Assembly: GCF_018784445.1 (NCBI RefSeq)
Contig: NZ_WQOH01000004.1
Span: forward strand, 402,330 to 466,329
Length of the DNA: 64,000 nt
Source: Gemmiger formicilis
GTDB taxonomy: Bacteria; Bacillota; Clostridia; Oscillospirales; Ruminococcaceae
Reading direction: 5' to 3'
Shown: one piece after another, positions 1 to 8,753 of the stretch
Position numbering within the stretch: position 1 is the first letter of the stretch
How the letters are laid out: every line of letters begins with the position of its first letter
The notes under the pieces: model-generated
What the model saw: the letters and a program-made list of their open reading frames with translations, nothing else
Database searches by the model: none
What the model was told of the DNA's origin: nothing
Translations under genes and position numbers: made by a program

Positions 1-51
1 CACATTCTTTCCGGCGGAAAATGAAATCTAACAGTTTTGATAGAATTGTTG

Positions 52-951
52 TTATTTCGGCAGAAATATGGAAAACGTACTTCCTTTTCCCGGAACGGAA
101 GCAACCTTGATATAACCGCCCTCGCCGGATATGATCTGTCGGGCAAGGTATAAGCCGATGCCCACACCTTCTTGTTTCTGCACACTATTTGAGCGGTAAA
201 AGCGAGCAAATATCTTCGCTTGCTCACTTTCCGGGATGCCTGAACCGGTATCCGATATATCGATCCTTGCAAACATTTCATAGCTTACGGCAGAAATAGT
301 AATGGTGCCATGCTCTGTATATTTGATGGCGTTGTCTACGATATTAGCCAGCGCTTCCGCTGTCCATTTGAAGTCGAATACAGCAAAAGCATCGGTATCT
401 TGCAGTCGCAAAGACAATCCTTTTTCAGAAGCCTTGGCAGTATATTGTTCTACTACGCTTTCAAGCAGCGGCTGCAGCGCTGCTTGCTGAGGGGAGAGTG
501 AAATGATCCCGTTTTCCAGTCTGGAAAGCTTTACGAGAGAATCGATCAGAAATCGCAGCTTTTCCGATTGTTTGTACAGCGCCTCCACATTTGCCTTCGC
601 CGATGCAGGCAGAGTTTCCTCCTTCAGAAGCTCGCTGTATAACAGCAGGTTTGCAATCGGCGTTTTCGTCTGGTGGGAAATGTCTGCAATCAAGGTTTTG
701 ATTTTGTCTTTTTCCTGCGCTATATTTTGAGAAGATGCTTCTGCTGCGGAAAGATAGTGCGCAAACTTCGTTTCCAATGCAGACAGCTGGCTTTCATCAA
801 AATTGTTTTCAGAAAAGGAGCCGGTCATGGCAGCGTCTAGCATCCTTTCGATTTCTTCCATCGTTTTTCTGGCCTTTCTCCGCTCCCATAACACAACAGC
901 TGCCGCCGCCAGAAAACACAGCAGTATGATCACAATGCCGGTTTTATTCAT
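52..951 (-). CDS. Sensor histidine kinase (VanS/PhoR-like)
   Basis: Membrane sensor kinase that would phosphorylate the response regulator encoded just upstream. One N-terminal membrane segment (about residues 5-22) is followed almost directly by the dimerisation helix, so there is no large extracellular sensor domain. The H-box HQTKTP carries the phospho-accepting His93. The N-box is DNAIKYTEHG (Asn207), the G1 box DTGSGIP, and the G2 box GVGIGLYLAR. At 299 aa it is short for the family, like the intramembrane-sensing kinases that sit beside antibiotic-export genes. Its ATG overlaps the end of the regulator gene by 8 bp, so the two are translationally coupled. Any target exporter genes would lie left of the window. 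The family call is secure; the stimulus is unknown. Confidence 0.93.
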   Translation of the reverse strand: MNKTGIVIILLCFLAAAAVVLWERRKARKTMEEIERMLDAAMTGSFSENNFDESQLSALETKFAHYLSAAEASSQNIAQEKDKIKTLIADISHQTKTPIANLLLYSELLKEETLPASAKANVEALYKQSEKLRFLIDSLVKLSRLENGIISLSPQQAALQPLLESVVEQYTAKASEKGLSLRLQDTDAFAVFDFKWTAEALANIVDNAIKYTEHGTITISAVSYEMFARIDISDTGSGIPESEQAKIFARFYRSNSVQKQEGVGIGLYLARQIISGEGGYIKVASVPGKGSTFSIFLPK

Positions 952-1621
952 CTTTTGTCACCCAGCTATAACCGATTCCATAGACGGTTTTAATATATTT
1001 CTGTGCACCAAGCTTATCCCTCAGACGCTTGATCGTAACAGACAAAGCATTTTCATCCACATATTCTGCGCCATCTGTCCAGATCCGGTCTACAAGGTCT
1101 CCACGGGTCATGGTTCGGCCTCGGTTTTCAACAAGCAGACGCAGTAATTTTTGTTCGGTTTTGCTCAATTCCACTTTTGAATCTGCCACATAAAAGGTCA
1201 TAGCCTCAAAGTCAAAGTGAAATAGATCCATATGGAACGGCGCATTTTTATGGTTTGACGCTTGCTTTCGCAGTTGGGTATTCACCCTTGCCCGCAAAAC
1301 CGAAAGAGAAAAGGGCTTGGTAATATAATCATCAGCGCCTCTCTCCAGTCCGTCTACGATATCCAGATCGGTGTCATTGGCAGTCAGCAGAATAACAGGA
1401 ATCCCGGGCGTGTTTTCCTTGATCTCCCGGAGCAGCTCAAGCCCACTGCCATCCGGCAGATTGATATCCAGCAGAACCAGGGATACACTCCCGCAAAGCA
1501 ATTGTTCTCTTGCCGCTTTTAGATCATGGCAGGATATAATCTGACGGTCATCTGCTTTCAGCGCTTTGCATAAGCCTTGATTCAAACCGATATCATCTTC
1601 AACAATCAGTAATTGCTCCAT
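944..1621 (-). CDS. OmpR-family response regulator
   Basis: DNA-binding partner of the downstream kinase. The N-terminal receiver domain begins MEQLLIVEDD (acidic pocket), has the phospho-acceptor Asp52 in LLDINLPDG and the conserved Lys in the TKPFS motif. The C-terminal winged helix ends with RRLRDKLG and YGIGYSWV, typical of OmpR/PhoB. I start it at 1621 rather than at the upstream in-frame ATG at 1645, because a GGGAG ribosome site lies correctly before 1621 and the extra eight residues do not fit the fold. It follows the sigma-like gene by 16 bp, so it is probably transcribed with it. Confidence 0.93.
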   Translation of the reverse strand: MEQLLIVEDDIGLNQGLCKALKADDRQIISCHDLKAAREQLLCGSVSLVLLDINLPDGSGLELLREIKENTPGIPVILLTANDTDLDIVDGLERGADDYITKPFSLSVLRARVNTQLRKQASNHKNAPFHMDLFHFDFEAMTFYVADSKVELSKTEQKLLRLLVENRGRTMTRGDLVDRIWTDGAEYVDENALSVTIKRLRDKLGAQKYIKTVYGIGYSWVTKDE

Positions 1622-1637
1622 GTATCTCACTCCCTCG

Positions 1638-2810
1638 TTATTCAAAGGCCACCATTATTTCCTTGGGTAATTTTTCGTTCTCACAGTTCAGAAGATAGGC
1701 GATTGCTCTGCTTGCAAATTTGTTCGTTTTCACTGTATCCCAATCGGCAAGCAAAATGACCTCTGCCTTGCCGTTCTCAAAATCTAATGATATTTCGCCC
1801 CATTCGCCGTCGCAGTCTGCCTGATATTCGTAGATTGCGGCGGCGATTTTCTTTTTTCGCTTGGTCTTGGATTTCTGTTTTAGCCGGACTGCATGGATTG
1901 CGCCCTCGGCAACCAAAAATTCCGTCAACTTGTCCACTGCTTTTCGGTAGGCTCGTTCTGCACCGCTGGCTGTACTGCCCTCAAACATAACCGCCAGTTC
2001 TTCAAAGGTGGGGCGGTCTTTCCATGAGCTGACACGCCCACAGGTCATGCAAATTGCTAATCGTTTTTCGAGCAAGGTCTGTTCCCGGTAATTCAGTTTC
2101 TCAAATGCCCGCTGCACCTTTTCTGCCTGTATGCCGTTCCAGAGGATATCGGTATAGTTCCAGCTATCGTCAAGGGCTACATCCTCGCCTGTTTCTTCGC
2201 CGTCCTCGTCTGTGACATAGAAAGGCTGCTGATTGCGGATACCTCGCACAACTTTCAGATAGTTTTCGGCAAGAGCAAGATCACAGTTGTATTTCTTGGA
2301 AAACTCGTTGACCGCATCCTTGGTATTGTGGTACAGCCAAGCCATTGACCGCACCATTTTGTAATTAGTCAGAGAGGATACCGACCATTTTTCTTCGCCC
2401 ATGCGAAAACGGAGCATAGCATCCCGGATGAACGGATAGATGTATGTAGCATACTCTGCGCCCTTGGTAAGGTCATAGTCCATCAGTTTTTGGAGCATTT
2501 GTTCCCGGCAGGAGAGCTTTATATCTATAAATCGGTCTGTGTCGTACAAATCGCCGCCATCCACACCGAGAAAGTCTTTGATGCGCTTGTTAAGCTGCGG
2601 CTCGTAGTGGTGTAGGAAGAATGAGAAATGTATCAAATTCTTTTCCTGCAAGGCAGACAGGATATATTCGTTCAGACTGCCTACCTTTGGCGGCTCAGGT
2701 TCCAGTTGGAAGATGCGCTCTGCCACATAGGGAATGATACCATCACCGTGCGGATTGACTTGGTGTTTCGGTATGTATCCGGTCATATTCCATGTAAAAT
2801 CACTCAGCAT
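1638..2810 (-). CDS. Sigma-70-like helix-turn-helix protein of mobile elements
   Basis: A 390-aa protein with sigma-factor-like organisation. About residues 118-190 resemble regions 2-3 (an IYPFIRDAMLRFRMG stretch and helices after it). About residues 230-300 form a region-4-like segment (QRAFEKLNYREQTLLEKR, then an HTH around TFEELAVMFEGS) followed by a basic KQKSKTKRKKK stretch. The last 60 residues form a separate small domain. Similar proteins occur in integrative elements of Firmicutes and may direct RNA polymerase to element promoters, but that role is inferred from similarity. A GGGAGGTG ribosome site precedes the ATG. It lies between the hydrolase (34 bp gap) and the two-component genes (16 bp gap) in one operon. 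Confidence 0.6.
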   Translation of the reverse strand: MLSDFTWNMTGYIPKHQVNPHGDGIIPYVAERIFQLEPEPPKVGSLNEYILSALQEKNLIHFSFFLHHYEPQLNKRIKDFLGVDGGDLYDTDRFIDIKLSCREQMLQKLMDYDLTKGAEYATYIYPFIRDAMLRFRMGEEKWSVSSLTNYKMVRSMAWLYHNTKDAVNEFSKKYNCDLALAENYLKVVRGIRNQQPFYVTDEDGEETGEDVALDDSWNYTDILWNGIQAEKVQRAFEKLNYREQTLLEKRLAICMTCGRVSSWKDRPTFEELAVMFEGSTASGAERAYRKAVDKLTEFLVAEGAIHAVRLKQKSKTKRKKKIAAAIYEYQADCDGEWGEISLDFENGKAEVILLADWDTVKTNKFASRAIAYLLNCENEKLPKEIMVAFE

Positions 2811-2844
2811 AGCGCACCTCCCTTCTCATTTCTATAAGAATCCC

Positions 2845-3471
2845 TTAAGACATTCTTTCATAAAAAGCATGAAGTATTTCTGCCAATTCCTGCGGTGATT
2901 CAATATTAACTTCATGTCCGGCACCAATAATCGTTTTTAATTCCACGTTCTTAAGCAATTCTGCCAATTCAATAGAAGCATTTTTATTCGCAGTATCTTT
3001 CTCGCCATATAACAATAGTGTAGGGCATGATATTTTGTGCAGAGAGTTGTTAAAGTCCAACTCCATCATGGTTTCGCATAGAAGTAAGAAATCAGCTTTT
3101 CTAAATCCCATTTGTTGAAACATGGATTTAGGCATAAATCTAAAGAGAAGATTTTGAAATTTCAGAAGCTTCTTGGGCATTTTATATTGTGTGGCGATAA
3201 GCACCAAGGAGCGAACTTTTTTCGGATATTGTATAGCATAGTTCAGAGCTAATACGCCCCCAAGCGATAAACCGCACAAATCAATAGGCTCATCATATTG
3301 ATTGCAGTAATCTGAAAATGCAGCATATAGATTATCATAGGTCACTTCTTTGCTATGAACTAAATCAGGAAGATTCGGACACAAGCTGTAATCAGTAGTT
3401 TGCAAAATATCTATTGTTTTTGTCCAACTGTCAGATGTTTGTCCTAATCCATGCACATATATTTGTTTCAT
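2845..3471 (-). CDS. Alpha/beta hydrolase
   Basis: Small (208 aa) soluble alpha/beta-hydrolase. The nucleophile elbow is GLSLGG (Ser at about residue 69), the acid residue is probably in LLYGEKD, and the catalytic His is in GAGHEVN near the C terminus. No signal peptide is seen. The substrate cannot be told from sequence; relatives include esterases and lactonases. It is AT-richer than its neighbours and is wedged between the DUF6076-like gene (12 bp) and the sigma-like gene (34 bp), which suggests a cargo gene inserted into an older operon. Confidence 0.75.
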   Translation of the reverse strand: MKQIYVHGLGQTSDSWTKTIDILQTTDYSLCPNLPDLVHSKEVTYDNLYAAFSDYCNQYDEPIDLCGLSLGGVLALNYAIQYPKKVRSLVLIATQYKMPKKLLKFQNLLFRFMPKSMFQQMGFRKADFLLLCETMMELDFNNSLHKISCPTLLLYGEKDTANKNASIELAELLKNVELKTIIGAGHEVNIESPQELAEILHAFYERMS

Positions 3472-3483
3472 ATTGTTCCCCCA

Positions 3484-4587
3484 CTAAATATGTATCTTAG
3501 CTTCTGCAAGCAAAGCAGCCTGTTCCATTTCTTTTTCATAAGCTCCTTTGGCATAAGCAACATCACTTTTTGCCCGGAGTTCTTTATCTTTTGCCAGTTT
3601 CTTCATGACCTCCGCAAGGTCAGCGTCCAGAGTACCACGCTTTACATAGCGATTTATGGTGTTCAGCCTCTTTTCATATATCTGGATAATCGGATGATCG
3701 TCTGCAAGCTCTCGCTGTTCTCTGCCTTTTAGATTGCCGATCTGCCGGCAAGTGCGGTGCAGCTTGTCCCCCGGTGCATAGCCGCCGCAGTATTTGGTGT
3801 GCCTTGCGTTGGTGGTGAGGAACCACTTGCCGCAGATTTTGCATTTTTTCGGGGCATGACCAACACATAAGCCCTCAAAAAGATCAGACCGGAACATCCC
3901 TACAAAGGATACATAGTGCATCCGCTTGACCAGCTTCGCAACTTTTTCGCCGGGACGGATGACCGATATATACTGAACGGAATTGTTCAGGGTAGACATC
4001 CAGGCATTGCCCTCTGTGATAGAAAACTCCGGTGGGAAATAGGTGCCGAACATTTTCGCAAAGCCCTCTGCGGTGCGGTCTGCTTCGTTTCCGTCCGATT
4101 GTTCTGCAAAATCAAGCATCGCCTTTTGGTATTCCTCAAGGGAGTAAGCCAGATGCCCGCATACAGCGGTATAGCGCTGGAGCATCACCGCATCAGCATA
4201 TTTCGGAACTTCTTCGAACGGTAAAGAATTGGTTACGGCTTTTATGGCGAACTCCACATATTTCAGAGCATTGTCCGCAGTAAAGACCCTTTCTATTCGT
4301 TCCCGGTGCTTTGGTATATCCATATAGGAGAACGGCGGCGTTTTGCTGAGAATCTCTAACATTGTCAATGCAGCTTCCTTTGCCATTGGAAAGAGTGCAG
4401 AAGTATCCTGTCCGGCATTCAGCATCCCGAGCAGCAGATTGATTTTCTCGCATTGCTCGTTCATTTTTGTAATAGTATCCGCAGGAACATTCAGTGCATC
4501 ACAGGCAAGCGTGCCGACAGGGAATGTTTTGCCCTCATATATGACCGTATCCTGCCAGAAGTCCAATGTCATCAATTCTTGGTTCAT
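3484..4587 (-). CDS. DUF6076-like protein with C-terminal zinc-finger motif
   Basis: A 367-aa protein found next to sigma-like genes in Firmicute integrative elements; my recall of the family name DUF6076 is tentative. The first 230 residues are helical with no motif I recognise. Around residues 245-285 a Cys/His cluster (CKICGKWF, then HTKYCGG and HRTC) looks like a zinc-binding fold, as in some nucleic-acid-binding proteins. The C terminus is charged and helical. A GGAGGT ribosome site precedes the ATG. It is the first gene of the five-gene minus-strand operon and diverges from the primase gene. No function is assigned. Confidence 0.55.
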   Translation of the reverse strand: MNQELMTLDFWQDTVIYEGKTFPVGTLACDALNVPADTITKMNEQCEKINLLLGMLNAGQDTSALFPMAKEAALTMLEILSKTPPFSYMDIPKHRERIERVFTADNALKYVEFAIKAVTNSLPFEEVPKYADAVMLQRYTAVCGHLAYSLEEYQKAMLDFAEQSDGNEADRTAEGFAKMFGTYFPPEFSITEGNAWMSTLNNSVQYISVIRPGEKVAKLVKRMHYVSFVGMFRSDLFEGLCVGHAPKKCKICGKWFLTTNARHTKYCGGYAPGDKLHRTCRQIGNLKGREQRELADDHPIIQIYEKRLNTINRYVKRGTLDADLAEVMKKLAKDKELRAKSDVAYAKGAYEKEMEQAALLAEAKIHI

Positions 4588-4808
4588 GCTTACCTCCTGT
4601 CCTGTTTTTTCACTTTCTTAATTGTATCATGCTAATGTAAAGAAATCTACATCTATCAATAAGTTGTCCTGTTTTTTGAAACGGAGTTGTCCTCCGATTA
4701 GCCTGTTTTTTGAGAAATCCGTCATAACCATAATAGAAGGAGCGAAGCACCTGCCAATCACTGCGGGTGCTTCGTGCTTTCCAGAATATTATGAACGGAG
4801 GGTTTTTT
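4588..4808. promoter_or_regulatory. Divergent control region with repeated CCTGTTTTTT motif
   Basis: This 221-bp AT-rich region between the regulatory operon and the primase gene must hold promoters for both directions. The motif CCTGTTTTTT occurs three times in the same orientation (4601-4610, 4668-4677, 4702-4711), spaced 67 and 34 bp, close to whole helical turns. A GAAGCACC / GGTGCTTC hairpin lies at about 4745-4771. The repeats could be operators for an element regulator or iteron-like sites for replication proteins; neither can be decided from sequence. Confidence 0.45.
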
Positions 4809-5429
4809 ATGACAATCTATGGAACCATCAAAGCGGCAATCAGTGTCAAGCAAGCCGCCGAACACTACGGGCTGAAAGTCAACCGAAACGGTATGGCTTG
4901 CTGCCCGTTCCACAATGACAGGCATCCGAGCTTGAAGCTGAATGAGGACTATTTCTTCTGCTTCGGCTGTGGAGCAAAGGGAGATGTGATCGACCTTGTG
5001 GCAAGGTTGTTCAATATGAGCAGCTATGAAGCAGCGCAAAAGCTGGCTTCGGACTTCGGACTTGACCCGAAACCGCCCACTGTCGCAGCTATGGTCAAGC
5101 CAAAGCGTCCTTATATCCGTCAGTTCCGGGAGGATGAAATGCTGTGTTTCCGGGTGCTGACGGATTATCTGCATCTGCTGGAAGATTGGAAAGTGCGGTA
5201 TGCACCCAAAACACCGGAGGAGGCTCTGGATGATCGTTTTGTGGAAGCCTGCCAGATGCACTGTCCTATCGAATATATGGCAGATGTGCTGACCGTGGGT
5301 GATCTGGAAGAGCGGGTGGCATTGGTGGACGAGCTGATGAAGGAGGGAAAAATTACTTTTCTGCAAGAGTACATCACACGAAAGAAAAAGGAGGTGGCGC
5401 ACCATGGCGAAGAACCGGAAAACGCCTAA
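4809..5429 (+). CDS. CHC2 zinc-finger DNA primase-like protein
   Basis: Supplies the zinc-binding half of a primase used to copy the element's transferred strand. The CHC2 finger is complete near the N terminus: CPFH (Cys32, His35) and CFGCG (Cys51, Cys54), followed by GDVIDLVARLF as in DnaG-type fingers. The remaining 140 residues are helical, with no TOPRIM domain, so at 206 aa it is not a full DnaG. I start it at 4809, where GGAGGG lies 6 bp upstream, not at the earlier in-frame ATG at 4767. It overlaps the helicase gene by 26 bp, implying tight coupling. Confidence 0.85.
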   Translation: MTIYGTIKAAISVKQAAEHYGLKVNRNGMACCPFHNDRHPSLKLNEDYFFCFGCGAKGDVIDLVARLFNMSSYEAAQKLASDFGLDPKPPTVAAMVKPKRPYIRQFREDEMLCFRVLTDYLHLLEDWKVRYAPKTPEEALDDRFVEACQMHCPIEYMADVLTVGDLEERVALVDELMKEGKITFLQEYITRKKKEVAHHGEEPENA

Positions 5430-6795
5430 TATGAATTTGCCTGTCTGGTTTGATGGGCAGAACATCAACGAAGCTCTGTTTTGTGAAGAATTTCTGCATG
5501 AGCGCAGAATCATCTTCGCAAACGGAGCTTTTTTTACGCCCGATGGTCGAGTGACGGACGATCTCCCACTGCGTGGGGAGATTTACGACAAGCTGAAATT
5601 CTGTGCCGTGAACAACATCCCCCGGAAGATCACCAACATTCTGGAAGTGCTGAAACTGGAAGCGCAAGTGCCTGACTTCCCACCGGAGCAGGATCGCATC
5701 CATGTGTTCAACGGTACGCTGCTATTGAACGGCACATTTACCGAGGGCAGACCGGCTATCGTGCGAAGCCGTCTGCCTGTTGTCTACAATCCCGATGCTC
5801 CTGCGCCCGTGATCTGGCTGAACTTTTTGAATGGACTGCTCCATGCGGAAGACATTCCCACCTTGCAGGAGTTTATCGGTTATTGCCTGATCCCCTCCAA
5901 CAAAGGACAGCGCATGATGGTGATTAAGGGCAACGGTGGCGAGGGTAAATCCCAAATCGGTGCGGTGCTTTCGGCTATCTTTGGCACAAACATGAAGGAC
6001 GGCAGCATCGGCAAGATTTCTGAAAACCGCTTTGCCCGTGCCGATCTGGAGCACATCCTGCTGTGCGTAGATGATGATATGCGGATGGAAGCTCTGCGCC
6101 AGACCAACTATGTAAAATCCATCGTGACAGCACAAGGCAAGATGGATTTGGAACGTAAAGGCAAGCAGAGTTATCAGGGCTGGATGTTCGCCCGGCTGCT
6201 GGCATTCAGTAACGGTGATCTGCAAGCCCTGTATGACCGCAGTGACGGATTTTATCGCAGACAGCTTGTGCTGACCACCAAGGAAAAGCCGGTGGACAGA
6301 GCTGACGATCCTGATCTTGCAGAGAAGATGAAAGCTGAAGCCGAGGGTATCTTCCTGTGGGCATTTGAAGGCTTGCAGCGGCTTGTTGCCAACAACTTTA
6401 AGTTTACGGAGAGTGACCGTATCCGGGAAAACCGGGAAGCGGTCAAACGTGACAACAACAATATCTTTGATTTCATGGATTCCGAGGGATACATCCGGCG
6501 TAAAGCGGATGCGTCCATCAGCTCCAAGGATTTCTATGAAATCTATCGGATGTGGTGCGAGGAAAATTCTCTTGCTCCGCTGAAAGCCCGCAGCTTCAGC
6601 GACGCCATGATTGCCAATGCCAAGAAATTCAATCTGGAGCATTGCAACAACATCACCAACTCAGCCGGACGGCGGGTGTGGGGATTCATGGGAGTGGAAG
6701 CCATTGCACGACCTCATATAAATGGGTTTTACGGAGATTCGCCGTGTACGTACGTACCGGAGGACATTCCGGAGGAATGGCGGCAGGTCGAGTAA
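5404..6795 (+). CDS. Phage/plasmid primase-helicase, P4/D5 family (SF3)
   Basis: Replication helicase of the element. A D5-type N-terminal region (about residues 60-150) precedes the SF3 ATPase: Walker A GNGGEGKS (about residue 180), Walker B LLCVDDD (about 220), and sensor region ARLLAFSNGD (about 262-271). The C-terminal part holds a winged-helix-like segment (RSFSDAMIANAKKFNLE). At 463 aa it is compact for the family, consistent with its primase finger being a separate upstream protein. The overlapping start suggests the two products act together. Such pairs occur in satellites and integrative elements; no phage structural genes are present. Confidence 0.87.
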   Translation: MAKNRKTPNMNLPVWFDGQNINEALFCEEFLHERRIIFANGAFFTPDGRVTDDLPLRGEIYDKLKFCAVNNIPRKITNILEVLKLEAQVPDFPPEQDRIHVFNGTLLLNGTFTEGRPAIVRSRLPVVYNPDAPAPVIWLNFLNGLLHAEDIPTLQEFIGYCLIPSNKGQRMMVIKGNGGEGKSQIGAVLSAIFGTNMKDGSIGKISENRFARADLEHILLCVDDDMRMEALRQTNYVKSIVTAQGKMDLERKGKQSYQGWMFARLLAFSNGDLQALYDRSDGFYRRQLVLTTKEKPVDRADDPDLAEKMKAEAEGIFLWAFEGLQRLVANNFKFTESDRIRENREAVKRDNNNIFDFMDSEGYIRRKADASISSKDFYEIYRMWCEENSLAPLKARSFSDAMIANAKKFNLEHCNNITNSAGRRVWGFMGVEAIARPHINGFYGDSPCTYVPEDIPEEWRQVE

Positions 6796-7173
6796 ATCCC
6801 ATTGCTGGTATGTATGTACGCAGCAAAAGAGCGTAAAACGCTTGTTATAGAAACAGCACACATCCTCTCGTTCGGGCTGTTTCTATGTCCACAGGCTTTT
6901 GAAAAAGTGTCTGTGGACACCGACTGCAAGAGGAAGTTGACACAGAACAGCTTCATGCAGACGGGCTGACCATGGGAAAAGGCGCAGACATTTTCGCCTT
7001 GGTCAGCAGAGGTCACCGCAGTGACCGCATTCCCCCTCGGGAGAGCCCTCGGAGAGCCCACGGCACTTTGCAGCCAGTATGGATGAAAGTGTCATAGTGG
7101 GTTATTACACTTTGAAAAAGTGCCGTTCTCCAGCCTTCCGCTGTCTGCAAATCTCAAAGAAAGGAAAAATCCA
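6796..7173 (+). other. Hairpin-rich candidate oriT region upstream of the relaxase
   Basis: This 378-bp gap holds a series of perfect or near-perfect inverted repeats: ATAGAAACAGC (6847-6857 with 6876-6886), GTCCACAG (6887-6894 with 6911-6918), nested GCTGACC/AAGGCG (6965-6984 with 6995-7007), and GGTCAC (7011-7016 with 7021-7026). Last is AAAGTGTCATA / TATTACACTTT (7086-7096 with 7103-7113, 10 of 11 paired) around GTGGGT. The last repeat, just before the MobV gene, has the size and place of a relaxase binding and nick site. The exact nic position is not determined. Confidence 0.6.
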
Positions 7174-8463
7174 ATGGCAAGAAATGATGGAATAGACCGT
7201 ACCGTAGCCAGAAATCAGGACTTGGAAACACCGGCTGATGTGGCGAAGGTACAGGAACACAATGAGCGTGAAAAGGACAGCTACAGCAATCAGGACATCG
7301 TGCCGGAACGTACTGCGCTGAATGTTCACTTCAAGTCTCCCACTGACGATTATGTAAAAATGTTCGAGCAGATGGAACAGGATGGCGTGATCTCCACCAG
7401 AGGTCTGAAACCGGATGCCGTCAAATACGGTGAGTTGATCTTTGATGTGAACTCTGCTTACTTCTACAATCACGGCGGCTATGAATTTGCAAAACAGTTT
7501 TATGCCGATGCCTATAAAGCCGCCGTGGAGATCGTAGGCGGTGAGCAGTATATCCTATCCGCTGTGATGCACGCCGACGAGCGCAACCAGGCAATGTCCG
7601 AAGCTCTGGGCGAAGATGTGTACCACTACCACCTTCATGTGGTTTATATCCCGGTGGTAGAGAAGCAAATTCTGTGGTCGAAGCGATGTAAGGATGAATC
7701 CCTCCGGGGAACGGTAAAGGAAACGATCACGCAGGTCAGCCGCAGTAAAAAATGGGAGTCCAAGCCGGTGCTTGACAAGGATGGTAATCCAATGTTGAAC
7801 GCAAAAGGAAAAAAGATTTTGAAGTCGTCCTACAGTGTGTTGCAGGATGACTTTTTTCATTTCATGCGAAATGCCGGATATACCGATGTGGAGCGTGGAG
7901 AGCGTGGCAGTACAGAGGAACATCTGACTGTGACCCAGTTCAAGGTGCAGGCAGAACAGCAGCGCTTGGAAGCTGTGACCGGGCAGGTGGCACAGGCGAA
8001 GCGGGGGTTGGAGAATGCCAAAGCTGCCACGGAGAAACAGAAAAAGAAACTGGAAGCTCTGCAAAAGGAAACCAAAACAGCAAAGACCGTTGCTCTGACG
8101 GTGCAGGAGATTGAAACGATGGGAAAGAAAGCCACATTCGGAAATAATATCACGCTGACACCGGATGAATGCGACACGCTCAAACGCTATGCGGTCAACG
8201 GCATTATCGCCAATGCTGACAACAAGCGCTTGAAGGAGAAACTGGCTTCCGCTGAAAAGACGGTTTCCATCTGGAAACAGCGGTATGAAGCAGTAAGCGA
8301 AAAATATATGGAACTGAAACAGAAAGCCCAGCCTTTTCTGGATGCACTGGAAATTGCATCCGAAAGGGTTCGGGCTTTTATCAATTCTATCCTCATCAGA
8401 GGAAAGGAAACGCAGGAACACAAACACCCTGCCCAGAAGCGTGGACAGGATATGGAACTTTGA
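7174..8463 (+). CDS. MobV-family relaxase (Pre/Mob plasmid recombination enzyme)
   Basis: Nicks oriT and leads the DNA strand during mobilisation by a co-resident conjugative system. The N-terminal catalytic domain includes the ERTALNVHFK region and the family's histidine motif, here split as HADE then VYHYHLHVVYIP (about residues 138-163), which supplies the metal-binding histidines. After about residue 250 a long coiled coil rich in Gln, Glu and Lys follows, as in other MobV proteins. The ATG at 7174 is preceded by AAAGGA; the ORF is open further upstream but without a ribosome site. No coupling protein or type IV secretion genes are visible, so the element is mobilizable rather than self-transmissible on this evidence. 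Confidence 0.87.
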   Translation: MARNDGIDRTVARNQDLETPADVAKVQEHNEREKDSYSNQDIVPERTALNVHFKSPTDDYVKMFEQMEQDGVISTRGLKPDAVKYGELIFDVNSAYFYNHGGYEFAKQFYADAYKAAVEIVGGEQYILSAVMHADERNQAMSEALGEDVYHYHLHVVYIPVVEKQILWSKRCKDESLRGTVKETITQVSRSKKWESKPVLDKDGNPMLNAKGKKILKSSYSVLQDDFFHFMRNAGYTDVERGERGSTEEHLTVTQFKVQAEQQRLEAVTGQVAQAKRGLENAKAATEKQKKKLEALQKETKTAKTVALTVQEIETMGKKATFGNNITLTPDECDTLKRYAVNGIIANADNKRLKEKLASAEKTVSIWKQRYEAVSEKYMELKQKAQPFLDALEIASERVRAFINSILIRGKETQEHKHPAQKRGQDMEL

Positions 8464-8478
8464 TGGAGGAATTGCCTA

Positions 8479-8664
8479 TTGAAGAAATATTATGAGGAAG
8501 CGAAATATAATGCGGCATTTGACCGCTGTGTGGATGTTATGAGCCAGATGCTCCAGAAGTACGGGCATCAGGTTTTGGATAAATTAGAGCAGGATACTCC
8601 ACAAACGGTGGAGTGTTCCAAGGATGATAAGCAAGCGCAGCCTTTGACGGATAAGGCTGCGTAA
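8479..8664 (+). CDS. Small conserved-looking element protein
   Basis: A 61-aa acidic helical protein starting at TTG, with GGAGGA 8 bp before the start and 15 bp after the relaxase stop codon, so probably co-translated with it. It starts MKKYYEEAKYNAAFDRC and ends in a Gln/Lys/Asp-rich tail. I do not recognise a family. Its position suggests an accessory mobilisation or regulatory role, but nothing in the sequence proves this. Confidence 0.6.
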   Translation: MKKYYEEAKYNAAFDRCVDVMSQMLQKYGHQVLDKLEQDTPQTVECSKDDKQAQPLTDKAA

Positions 8665-8677
8665 AAATTTACAATTT

Positions 8678-8726
8678 ACACGTTGCGTACTTGTTGCGGC
8701 TATGCTATAATATGTACGCAACGTGT
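8678..8726 (+). promoter_or_regulatory. Promoter bracketed by a perfect 13-bp inverted repeat
   Basis: ACACGTTGCGTAC (8678-8690) and its exact reverse complement GTACGCAACGTGT (8714-8726) flank an extended -10 promoter: TGC TATAAT with TATAAT at 8706-8711, and a weak -35 TTGCGT at 8683-8688, 17 bp away, inside the left arm. The right arm covers the expected transcription start. The layout is that of an autoregulated repressor promoter; the small HTH gene begins 28 bp downstream. Confidence 0.75.
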
Positions 8727-8753
8727 ATTTTTGCTTTTTTGGAGAAAAGACGA

